Below, piece by piece: positions 22,742 to 34,300 of a stretch of DNA of 64,000 bases. The stretch spans positions 1 to 64,000 of the forward strand of contig NHZP01000109.1 in assembly GCA_003313425.1 (NCBI GenBank). The letters run 5' to 3'. This stretch comes from Pseudopyrenochaeta lycopersici. Lineage: Eukaryota > Ascomycota > Dothideomycetes > Pleosporales > Pseudopyrenochaetaceae. Made by a program: the position numbers and the translations under genes. Each line of letters begins with the position of its first letter. Positions within the stretch are counted from its first letter, which is position 1. The notes under the pieces are model-generated. The model ran no database searches. It saw only the letters and a program-made list of their open reading frames with translations, and was not told where the DNA came from.

Positions 22742-22969
22742 TGCTGCGAGTGGCAGGCTTGAGGATTGCTGCGAGTGGCAGGCTTTGAAGATTGCTGCGA
22801 GTGGCAGGCTTTGAAGATTGCTGCGAGTGGCAGGCTTGAAGATTGCTGCGAGTGGCAGGCTTGAAGATTGCAGCGAGTGGCAGGCTTTGAGGATTGCTGC
22901 GAGTGGCAGGCTTGAGGATTGCTGCGAGTGGCAGGCTTTGAAGATTGCTGCGTGTGGCAGGCTTTGAGT
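22742..22969. repeat. Tandem repeat, nine 25-26 bp units, in the Copia-1 leader
   Basis: Nine copies of a unit like GCTGCGAGTGGCAGGCTT plus TGAAGATT, varying by a T insertion and A/G changes. It lies in the untranslated leader between the 5' LTR and gag. Confidence 0.95.
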
Positions 22970-22993
22970 CAGGTATGAAAATAGGCGCAGAAC

Positions 22994-23007
22994 CCGGGCT
23001 CATAACC
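22994..23007 (-). promoter_or_regulatory. Copia-1 primer binding site
   Basis: Immediately inside the 5' LTR the element-sense sequence is GGTTATGAGCCCGG. Its complement, CCGGGCTCATAACC, matches the anticodon arm of initiator tRNA-Met (CAT anticodon) rather than a tRNA 3' end. This implies half-tRNA priming as known for Drosophila copia. Confidence 0.8.
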
Positions 23008-23169
23008 TGTTGGACTTATAGGCTCTTCGGCACGATGAGGAGAGGAGACTATCGACATGATAGGTGTTGTCTTCATTTTTGTCTTAAGGTCTGTATCAAG
23101 TCTAGTCGGTTGAGTGCTACATATAAAGATGGCGCTAGCAGGGGTCTGTCTGTTTATGTAATCCCAACA
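23008..23169 (-). repeat. Copia-1 LTR (5' in element sense)
   Basis: 162 bp, by eye identical to 17708-17869; followed by target duplication TGGAG. Confidence 0.95.
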
Positions 23170-23174
23170 TGGAG

Positions 23175-24522
23175 TTCACTCTTGCCATCTCATTCAATGT
23201 AGCATACCCAGCATTGTATGCGAAACATGCATTGTATTGAGTAAGTGTAAACCACGTCTCTTTTGGTGTATGTGCGTCCAGCCCGACTGGGCGCCGATCC
23301 AATCAGGGTGTGGTAAGTTAGCGCATCTGCCAGATACGCGCGCCATCGGTATATGTCAGCCTGCAAAGCGACCCCACCTCAACTCCTTCGCTTCTGGTAC
23401 TGCATGCATCAACCCCCGCGTCCTCCAGCTTCACATATAGGCAGCAGACGATAGCGAGTCTTTCACAATCGCCCAGGTTTACAAAGCAGGAACAAAGAAC
23501 GCCGAGCAGCTTCAACCCTGATGACAGACAATCGCCTTCTTGATCCATGGTCCGTCTCAGGGTCCACTACATATTGGTTTTACCCTGGCGAACCTACAAT
23601 GTAACGATCATCTGGTCTACCTAGTCCCTATGCTGGTCATACCTGCACCATCTCCCGGCCGTTATGTTGCAAGAGTCATGCATATACCTACATACTCACC
23701 GCCGGTTTGCAGCTCCGGAGCGGGACGCGCCTGCCGCGCTGCGTTCATTACTTGGGCGAAGGCGGAGGAAAGTTCCGTAATGACGCCCATAGGCGAACGT
23801 CCTGAGCTTATCCTCACAACACTAAAGTTGATAACTCTACAAAGAATCCGCAACAGCAGCCAACTAAGGCCCACCACGTATCAACAGACCTAGCTGCGGC
23901 CTGTCTCCCGGTCTAACCAGAAGCAATATTGCATCGGAGGAGCCGCTACGCATGCATATCAGAAGTGAAACTGATGAACTGTTGGTCTCTAACTGGGATA
24001 GGCTAACTCTCCACGCATAGCCTTCTTGCGTCTTTGGCAACAAATCAACATTCATTCGTATCTGCAGAATTAAACAGCGCAACAGTACCAAGTAGCCAAT
24101 GCCTAGGCTCAGTTGCATGTAAGTCGATCGCCCCGCAACGTCCTTGACGCGCGTGGAAAAGATACAGACTGCCATGAATGCTTGAATATAATGCAGAGGT
24201 GCGTACCACTGACAATTGTCTCGGCCTCACCGCACTGCTTGGAGAAACACCGTCGGCAATTGATTCCCACTATCCATGACAAACTAATTTCCTAGCTTTG
24301 TGTTGCAGACGCATTCCGCGTCTCATAGGCGCGCGCACGAGAGCGCTCGATGGCTTCCTGCTAAGTCCATCCGTGACGACGGAGCAATAGCCTGTACTTT
24401 TCCGTACCTCCTAGCTATGTAAGTCATGTTCGCAGCAATACTAATTTCGCACTGCAGTCCTTCGGGTCTTCAAGAAATCCGCGCAAAAAATAAGGTGCGA
24501 CTCGTTCTATCATCCAGCGACA
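23175..24522. other. Upstream region of the PKS
   Basis: No gene was recognised. Together with 17663-17702 this made up the original spacer of about 1.4 kb between the O-methyltransferase and the PKS before Copia-1 inserted. Confidence 0.6.
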
Positions 24523-27500
24523 ATGGCTTGCAAAGACCCCAAGCCAACGTCGATCGCAGTCATTGGCATTGGGTGCCGCTTTCCAGGCGATGTTACAAGC
24601 GGTGAGAAGCTGTGGGACATGTTGGTGGAGAAAAAGTCTGCAAGGAGCAGAGTGCCCTCGGACGGTTATAATGTTGATGCCTTCTATCACCCAGATGGGG
24701 ACCGTTACGGAACGGTAAGTAACGTCACGGCGCCACCTCCCGCGCGGTTCCTTATTCATGAGTTGCAGGCTGACTGTTTCAGACCAACAACGATGGTGGC
24801 CACTTCCTTACTGAAGACATATCCCTGTTCGATGCGTCATTCTTTTCGATTTCGCCTGCAGAAGCCATGGCAATGGATCCAATGCAGCCGCTTCTGCTGG
24901 AGGTGACATACGAAGCGCTCGAGAACTCCGAAACGCCACTATCCAGAGTGTCGGGATCCAAAACATCGTGTTTTGTCGGGTGTTTCACCAAGGATTACGA
25001 GGAGATGCAGCGGCGAGACATGGAGTTAGCGACGAAGTACCAATCTACCGGCGCCTCACAGACCATGCTCTCCAATCGACTAAGTTACTTCTTCGATATG
25101 AAGGGCCCGAGCATTACACTGGACACGGCCTGCAGCAGTGGACTCGTTGCTGTACACTTGGCCTGCCAGAGTCTGCGAACGGGTGAGAGCTCAATGGCTG
25201 TGGTTGGAGGCAGCAATCTCACCTTGAGTCCGGATATCCAGATTGAGGTGAGCGACATGCATTTCCTGAGCTCAGACTCAATATTGTACGCCTTTGATGA
25301 GCGTGCTAATGGCTCCGCGCGAGGAGAGGGCGTTGGTGCTGTCATATTAAAACCGTTAGATCTCGCATTGCGCGATAACGATCCGATACGAGCCGTCATC
25401 CGCGGAACAGCTGCTAGCTCGGACGGACGGACACTGGGCATCACGATGCCTTCGAAAGACGCACAGATCCATCTCATACGTTCTGCATATAAAGCTGCGG
25501 GTTGTGATGTAAGCCAGACAGGATACTTCGAGGCACATGGTACAGGCACTGCTACACGTGATCCGATCGAAACCGGCGCGATTGGCGAGGTGTTCGCGGC
25601 ACATCGTTCCCTTGCAGCAGACGGTGCGGCGATCCCTCTTTCAATTGGATCGTTAAAGGCAAACATGGGCCACTTGGGAGGGGCGAGTGGAATTGCTGGC
25701 TTAATCAAAGCTGTTCTCAGCGTAGAGAAAGGCACAATTGCACCGAACATCTGGTTTCAACGACGTAACCCCGCCATCGATTTCGAAGGATGGCGGCTAC
25801 AAGTCCCCACTGAGACGAAGGATTGGCCTTTGGAAGGCTTGCGACGCGCAAGCGTCAGTTCTTTTGGTTACGGAGGGACAAATGCTCACGTCATTGTTGA
25901 TGATGCGTACCACTACCTCTAGCAATACCGTCGTTCTGGTGGGCACATCAGGAATGACTCGGGCTTCGTCAGTCCTGCCAGCGAAATGACATTCAGTGCC
26001 ACTCCACGATCACGCTTGTTTCTGCTCTCTGCCAATAACGAGCGTGGTCTGGCTTATATGAGGAAATCGCTTGCCGACCACCTCCAAACACAATCCGACT
26101 TCGATGAGGAAGGCTTATTGTACAGCCTCGCTTATACCCTTTGTGAACGCCGCTCACAGTTTTCTTACAGTGCAACAATCGTCGCAAAAGACAAGCTAGA
26201 TCTGGAAGGGCGACTGCAAAGTCCTGTCCCAGTTTCCAGCAGTCGCGCAACACCGCCACGAATAGGTTTCATATTCACTGGTCAAGGTGCCCAATGGTGG
26301 GGTATGGGCAGGGAGCTGCTCCATTACCCAATATTCAAGAACAGCCTACTGAGATGCGATACGATTACGAAAAGTCTGGGCGCTGACTGGTCTCTGATGG
26401 AAGAGCTTCTCAAGGATAAAACCACGTCACGAGTCAGCGAAGCAGAATTCAGCCAGCCGCTCTGTACCGCACTCCAGATTGCTCTCATAGATCTGCTCTC
26501 CACATGGAACGTACACTCCCACTCCGTTATCGGCCATTCGAGTGGTGAAATCACCACTGCCTATGCCACAGGCGCGTTGAGTTTTGAGTCAGCAATGACT
26601 GTTGCGTTCTTTCGTGGCTTATTAACACCAAAAGTGAAGCGCTTTGGGTACGACGGCCGTATGATGGCTGTCGGCCTTTCTGAAGAAGAAGCAAACAACG
26701 AACTCGCTGAGCTGGACGACAAGTTTGGGAAGGCTGTCGTCGCTTGCATTAACAGTCCTCGTGGCGTAACAGTTTCTGGTGATACTAAAGCTATGGTGGA
26801 ACTCCACAAGGCCATAGTTGCCAAAGGTGTCTTTGCGAGGATGCTTCAAGTAGATACTGCGTATCACTCGCATCATATGCAGGCAATCGCTAAAGAATAT
26901 CTTGCGCGGCTCCAAGAGGCACGCGTTGTACCACAAGATGGCGAGCAACAGGCGACAATGTTCTCTTCAGTCACAGAAGACGTTGTCGACCAGCGCCAGC
27001 TAGGCGCCGAATACTGGGTATCGAACCTTATTGGCTGCGTACGCTTCTCTGGTGCGTTAGAAAAGCTCTGCTCAATGCCGTCGGTAGATGAGAGTTACGG
27101 AGTAGAAGTAATACTGGAAGTTGGAACCCATGCCCTATTCAAACTCCCCGTCCGAGAGATTCTCGAAAACACATTCGGAGAAAAGTCGCACATCCAATAC
27201 CTCTCCACACTCATCCGCAACAAACCTGCCGATGCCACTGTGCTGGAAGCAGTTGGCCACCTGTGCGCCAACAACTACCCAGTCAACCTCCACGCAGTCA
27301 ATTTCCCAAGTGAGCCGAAACAGTCTCTATGCGTCCTGACAGACCTTCCTCGGTATCCTTGGAACCACACTCGCAGCTACTGTTGCGAGTCCCGACTCAG
27401 CCGTGATTACCGTCTTCGGCAATTCGCTAGAACTGACATTCTTGGTGCACCAGTCTATGACTGGAACCCGATCGAACCTCGCTTCAGGAATTTCCTGCGA

Positions 27501-30500
27501 CCTCGAGAGCAGCCCTGGCTTAGAGACCATGTCGTTCAGGGCGACGTCTTATTTCCAGCTTGCGGCTACCTCTGTATGGCAATAGAAGCTTGCAGACAGA
27601 TGTGCATTATTGCACCATCGACATTCTTACCCCAAGGATCTAAGAACGTATTGGAGTACAGGCTACGAGAGGTCAGTATCTCTAGAGCACTAGTCGTCCC
27701 CGAATCCGACGAAGGTGTCGAAATCTCATTCTGCATGCGTTGCCAATCGAGCAGCGGCATTGCCCTATCAGACGTATGGCACGAGTTTCGTGTCTTCTCG
27801 TATCCCAACGATGGAGGATGGGTCGAGAATTGTCGGGGTCTTGTTTCCGTGTCGACCCAAGCGACTGGCGACGATGTTGACGCATATATGCCTGAGTGAA
27901 TGGACAGAAGCGCGTGCAGACGGCACGCAAAATATTGAACCGAAGAGCTTCTATGAGAGCGTCGACGCCATTGGTCTCTCGTACGGACCGTTATTCCAAG
28001 GCCTCCAAAGCATAACCATCGATCCTCATGTTCCCGCTTAAGTTGCCGGGGTGATCGAAGTGACCCACACGCGGATCGCCAATCCGAAAGAGTTTGTGCA
28101 TGATCGATTATTACACCCTGCTACTCTAGATAGCTTTCTTCAGCTCGCACTTGCAGCCCTGGGGGGTCCCGACCTTCGTAAACTGAAGGGTGCAATGGTG
28201 CCCACATTCATGGAAGAAATATCGATTTCTGCAGATATCGCTGCCCAAATCGGCGATCAACTCAACGTTGTAGTCAGCGCCCAGCGACATGGATCAAGAG
28301 AAGCGAAAGCCAACATCTTCGCCCTCGATCCATGCACTTCGAAGCCAGTGGTGCTCTTGGATGGGTTCAAGTTTGTTGCTATCAATGGTGCCAATGAGCC
28401 TATCGAGGTGCAGTCATTGGCAAAGCACTGCTACAAGCCGATCTGGGAGCCTGATGTGGGACTCATTGACCGCCAAAATCTGGACCGGGAGCTACAAGCG
28501 GCACCGCGACCAGATGATCGACCGAAGACTGTCAATCAACTGGAGTTGCTGTCGTACTACTTCATTGATAAAGCCCTTCGCGAAGTCAACGACGATGAAG
28601 TATCTACCATGCTTCCTCGCAATCAAAAGTTCTATCGGAACCTGTGCGGGCTGCGAGACGCTGTGTTAGCGAAGACACATCCACAGCAAACAGATGAGTG
28701 GCACCAGCTTCACAATCCGGAGACTGCCACTAAACTTCAGACCCTTGTGGAGTACTATCGAAATCATCAGACGGCGTATGATGGCAAGCTTCTAGTACGA
28801 GTAGGGGAGGCCCTACATTCAGTATTCAGACAAGAGGTCGAACCTCTCGCGTTGATGATGCAGGAGAATCTGCTGGAAGACTACTACACCTCTGCCGTCG
28901 GAATGCCCAATACACATGCGCAGATATCCCGATACGTCACCATGCTTTCCCATAAGTATCCCAACCTAGACTATCTCGAGATCGGCGCTGGTACGGGTGG
29001 TGCGACGGTTCCGATGCTTCAAGGGTTGAAGGGCTGTGAAGATGTCCACACGTACCCGCGACTGAAGTCGTACACATACACCGACATTTCATCCTACTTC
29101 TTCCAACGCGCCGCAGAGAAGTTTGAGGACTTCTCGCAGTTTATGGACTTTAAGAAGCTCGATGTCGAGCAAGATCCTGAAACACAGGACTTCAAGCCTG
29201 CGTCCTACGATGTTATCGTTGCAGCCAACGTACTCCACGCCACATCTGACATGTATCGCACGATGGCACATGCACGGAAGCTTTTACGGCCAGGAGGCAA
29301 ACTCATCCTTCTGGAAATGACCAATCGCCTTCTTGCAGCCTCAGTCATCTTTGGCACACTACCGGGCTGGTGGAACGCATCGGAAGAGTGGCGGACTGAT
29401 GGCCCGCTGCTCACTGAAACTCAGTGGGAAGATGTGCTGCGCTCTACTGGTTTCGGTAGTCTTCAAGCAAGTAGCCCGGATGTACTGGACCCGCTGGAGG
29501 AGGGTACAAGGCTCATGATAGCCACGGCCGTCGAAACCAAGTCAACTCTCTGCAATGGCTTGCCCAGGCCGCCAGAGAACCCTCTCATTACCATCCTGTG
29601 CTCCGACTTTCCGATCAAGGTGAACGGGCTAGACATGCCGTTGGCGCTTAAGGTCAGGATGAAAAAGGCAGGCCTTCAAGTACAGCTTGCGTCGCTATCT
29701 AGGCTGAAACAGCAAGATATAACCGTCACAATCTGCGTCAGCTTTGTTGAGCTTGATGAACCACTCTTCGCGAGCCCTTCGACTGACTAATTTAAGACCC
29801 TCCAACGCTTCGCTGACATATACACCGGCCTAATTTGGGTGACTCGTGGAGCAGCGTCTTCCAACCCCGAGCGCCCTGAGCTTGCAATTTTCCAGGGGCT
29901 TGCTCGTACCTTGAGAGCAGAGCATGAAGCATTCTCTTGTATCACTGTCGATCTAGATGCGGAGAAGAAGTTACCTGCCAAGGGCGTCGCTGACCTTTTG
30001 TACCGCATATACGAAAAGCAATTGAGCCCAGGATCTTACTCTGCGTCTGATGACGGCGAATTCATTGAGAGAGGGGGCGTGCTTCATATCAAGCGCGCAA
30101 TTGAGGATGAGAGGTCGAATAAGTTCGTTGCTAGACGCACCGATCCGTTATCGCTGCCACCACAGCTGGAGGATATCGTACAAAGAGATCGCCGGCTGAA
30201 GCTCAAAGTCTCCGACTCAGGCCTGAAGGGGCCTTTTGTCTTCGAAGACGATCCGATAGCGAAACGGCCGATGTTGCCTCAAGAAGTTGAGGTCGAAGTT
30301 CAAGCTGCCAGTCTCGACTCAAAAGACATCCAAATACTTAGTGGTGAACTTTCGAATCAAAACGTAGGCCAAGAGTACGCGGGTGTTGTTACAAAGATTG
30401 GTAATACCGTTTCAGGTCTCTCGGTGGGTGATCGTGTCACTGCCTGGTGCACCGGCACTTTCGCCACGCATGTCCGCACTCCAGCCACTTTTGTGCACAG

Positions 30501-31158
30501 AATTCCCGATGATGCGAGCTTTGAGGCCGCCGCGAGCATTCCAGTAGCTTATTCTACTGCCTTTCATGCCTTGGTACACACAGCGTGCATAGAGGCTGAT
30601 GATACAGTCCTCGTTCACGAAGCTGCAGCTCCTGTCGGTCAAGCTACCCTTCTGCTCGCCTCGATGCTTGGAGCAGTTATCTTCGTGACTGTCAATTCGG
30701 CCGAGGAGAAGACTCATCTCACAGAGCCATACGGTATTGATCCAAGCCGAATCTTCTCCAGTCAAGATCTGAAGTTTGTTGTTCCAGTCCAGCGAGCAAC
30801 AAACGGCCGTGGTGTGGATGTTGCTTTGAATACGCTTTCAGGCGAAGCACTTCAGGCTACATTCAGCTGCGTCGCACCCTTCGGCAAATTTATTGATCTT
30901 GCAAAGGGCAACTCACAGGCCAATGCGCGGCTGGGAATGGCTCCATTCGACAAGAGTGTGTCATTCACGTCCGTCAACATGGCATACCTGCGTCAACAGG
31001 ATGTCAAACTTGCCGGCAGAATCTTCCAGGAGGCGATGAAGTTCGTTATGAACAAGAGGTTGCAAGCAGTTTCGCCGATCGACTTGAGGTCATGGTCAAA
31101 GTTGACTGAAGCAATCGAAATGGTGCAGAGTGAGAAGTATACGAGCAGAGCGATCATG
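24523..31158 (+). pseudogene. Highly reducing type I polyketide synthase, truncated and interrupted
   Basis: The reading frame starts at ATG 24523 (SIAVIGIGCRFPG) with one intron at 24715-24782. Domains in order are as follows. KS: active Cys in DTACSS near 25128, EAHGTGT, SLKANMGH. AT: GHSSGE near 26530. DH: HVVQGDVLFP near 27526, and HPATLDS. C-methyltransferase: EIGAGTGG near 28980. Enoyl reductase: about 30220 to 31158, where the usual GGVGQ reads APVGQ. The gene is damaged by in-frame stops at 25920 (TAG), 28039 (TAA) and 29788 (TAA), each one C-to-T from CAG or CAA, and by a 1-nt-type frameshift near 27890. It ends inside ER at the Copia-A LTR, so KR and ACP are absent; neither is found elsewhere in the window. 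Such enzymes build reduced methylated polyketides; no product can be named. Confidence 0.93.
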
Positions 31159-31282
31159 TGTCAAAACTTTGGGGGTGTAAGAGTTATCTCATTAATCAAG
31201 CTGAGCCTGAGACTAAGTAATGACGCTAATTAGTCATGTAGACAAGGTCACATGACCACTGCCTTCATCGCCCATCTTGACA
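31159..31282 (-). repeat. Copia-A copy 1, 3' LTR
   Basis: 124 bp, TGTCAAAAC...CTTGACA. By eye identical to both LTRs of copy 2. Confidence 0.95.
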
Positions 31283-31361
31283 CTCCCCCTCGATGAGGGC
31301 AGTGCTCCCCCTCAATTGCCGCTAGGCACGCACACGTCGTTCATGCTCCAGAGACGTTGCC

Positions 31362-34300
31362 CTACTCATCGATCCTTCGCAAGCCAACCATTCGCCGAAA
31401 GGATTCAAACTTCGTCTTGCTCAACGGCTTAGTGAGTCCATCCGCTGGGTTCAACTCGCCTGCGATCCATTCCATCCTAACAAGCTGCTCCTCTACCTTC
31501 TCTCGTACAAAGTGGTACCGGATGTCCACGTGCTTCGTTCTCGCATGATACATCGGGTTCTTGGCCAGGGCCAGGGCCCCTCGATTGTCTCCGAGTATGG
31601 TTACTGGCTCAGGCCCGCTCGGCTGAGAGAGGTCAACTCGCAGCTGACACAACAGTCGCTGCAGCCATATCGCTTCCTTCGCGGCCTCAGACTCCGCAAT
31701 GTACTCGGCCTCACAGCTGGACAGCGCCACAGTAGCCTGACGCTTCGACTTCCAGCTGATGGCGGTGCCGGCAAATGTGAAGACGTAACCCCCAGTTGAT
31801 CGGCGATCATCATCTCTTCCCCAGTTCGCGTCTGTGTAACCCGTCAGGATACCTGGCTGATCTTGCGTATCTATTACCAGGCCGTAGTCACTGGTACCCT
31901 TCAGGTACCGAAGAAGCCTCTTCAAGGCCGCATGGTGTTTCTGTGACGGATTGGCGGCGAAGCGACCCAGCTGACTGACCGCATACGCAATATCCGGGCG
32001 AGTACAGAGCATCAGATACATGAGGCTCCCAACCGCTCGCTGATACCATTTCCGGTCCTGCAAGTCTGACGCCTCATTACTGGGTTCCAACACAAGCTTC
32101 TCGTCCATTGGAGTCGACACAGGAGTACAGTCTGCCATTCCAAAGGTTCTCAACACCTTCTCAGCATATGCGCGTTGGGTTAGCTTAATCCTACTACCCC
32201 GCGAGGTATCCTCCCGGATCACCTTCACTCCCAGATAGTGGGCGACTGGACCCAGATCACTCATCTTGAAGTGCTCCGACAGAGCGCTCTTGACAGATGC
32301 AATCGCTTCCTGATCCTTTCCCAAGATCAAGAGGTCATCCACATATGTCGCAATGATCAAGCGTTTGCCTTGATTGACGAAGACACTATAGTCTTCGGAG
32401 ATTGCTACAAATCCCATGGGCCGCAGCGCCTGGCTTAAGGTAAGATACCAGATCCGAGGAGATTGCTTGAGCCCGTATAGGGCTTTATTCAGCTTGCAAA
32501 TCTTTCCAGGGTACTGATCCTTAATATTTGGTGGCAGTTCCATATAGACGTCCGTGTCGATCTTTCCGTACAGGAAAGCTGTCTTGACGTCCATCTGCTC
32601 GATCGACCAGCCTAGCAGGCAGGCTAGAACGAACAGAAGCTTGTAACTCATCGGCTTTACCACCGACGCAAACGTCTCAAGGACGTCGACGCCTAGCTCT
32701 TGTTCGAATCCGCGGGCGCACCATCGGGACTTGTAACGAGTGACTTCTCCATCAGCATTGGTCTTGACCTTGTATGCAAACTTGCCGGTTAGGATTGACA
32801 CTCCTGGTGGGGGGTCCACGACATCCCACACGTCGTTGGCTATAATCTCTTTGACTTCTTCGTCCATAGATGGAATCCATCGTGATGCGTCCGCACACGT
32901 GACAGCATCCTCATAGTTCTTTGGTTCGTATGGGCCACCAGCAGCATGATCAACCACATGGTTCTCGAGTTTATCTTGATTCTTCTCTAGTGCTGACAGC
33001 GCAGCTAGACACTCAATTCCTGCGCTCCAATCGTCATGGTCTACAGACGCTAGCGACTGGGCCACTTGAGTCTGTGTACTCTCTTCGGAGAAGCGTTCCG
33101 CTTCATTGATCTCGCCGTCTTCAGCGATCAACACCAGTCCTCCATCGATCGCAGCAGGCCTCACTGACAAAGCCGCTAGAGTCTCCCCCTCGATCGTGGA
33201 GTACCGTCGCCGCTTAGCCCTATGTGCAAGGGTATCTTGAATTCTAACCTCATTGCAATAGGCTGGTCGGCGCACAGTCTCGGGGACTTCTCCCTCTGGA
33301 CCAAATATGTCCTCATTAAAGTGCAGATCTCGAACTAACTCGACTCGCTCGGTGTAGGTATTCCATACCCGATACTGATGTTTCGCAACGCAACCGAGAA
33401 GATAGCACTTGTCCGCCCGGGGATCAAGCTTCCTGAAGTTCGAGTAGTCGCTTCGGGGTCGGGGCTTCCAGCACTCGCAGCCCAACACTCGCAGGTGCTC
33501 TATCGGCGGTAGCCTTCCATACAGTCGCTCGTATGGTGGCTGATCGTTAGGATTAGCTGACGTTGGGCAATAGTTGACTATGTCAGTGACGCTGATGAGG
33601 ATCTCAGCGAAACAATGTTGACCGAGATTCGACTCGTCTAGTATCGCTCTCACTGCAGTGAACAAAATATTCATGCCCCTTTCTGCGACCCCGTTCTGCT
33701 CTGGATTATACGGTGCTGTAGGCTCAACTTTGACGCCCGTCTCTCTGAAAAACTCGTTTAATAGTTTGTTATCGAACTCTCCGCCATTATCTCTTCGGAC
33801 GGCTAGCAGTTCGTGTTTTAGTTCTTTCTCGACCTGGGTCTTCCAGATCTGCAGTTCTCTTGCTGCATCGTTCTTGTGTCGCAACACTCTCACCCATCTG
33901 TATCTTGTATAGTCGTCTGTAATGGTGAGAGCGAAGCGATCATTGACTTTCTTCTTGCCATCATACGCGTTGACTGGCCCTGCTAGGTCAACAAAGACCC
34001 TCTGCAAAGGCTTCTTGCTCCTTATCCCGGAGTCCTTGAAGTTTCTTCTCTTCATGCCTGCTCGGATACAGGACTCGCATGGTGGTAGTGGGTCCTCTGA
34101 ACTGGACACCTTGAGACGTCGTAGCAGCCTCCTCAACCTCCCTTCTCCGAGATGCCCCAGTCGACGATGGTGAGTCTCGATAGGCACGTCTGAGGGTATT
34201 GCTGTAAAGGCATATGGCTGCGGTCGCCGCTTTCGGGTGGCTTCTGCTTTCGGTCGTGACAGCACGTACAGGTCGGTGGTGCGGCAGTCAGCCGTGGCTA

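Larger units (their letters stand above)
17708..23169 (-). mobile_element. Copia-1: Ty1/copia retrotransposon, non-autonomous, RIP-like decay
   Basis: The element is 5,462 bp on the minus strand. It has two 162-bp LTRs that look identical, starting TGTTGGAC and ending CCCAACA, and a perfect 5-bp target duplication TGGAG (17703-17707 and 23170-23174). A polypurine tract (CTGAGGGGGCG in element sense) abuts the 3' LTR. The primer site next to the 5' LTR complements a tRNA-Met anticodon arm. The order protease-integrase-RT-RNase H places it in Ty1/copia. The coding region carries at least eight nonsense codons and lacks the middle and end of integrase, so it cannot be autonomous. Confidence 0.95.
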
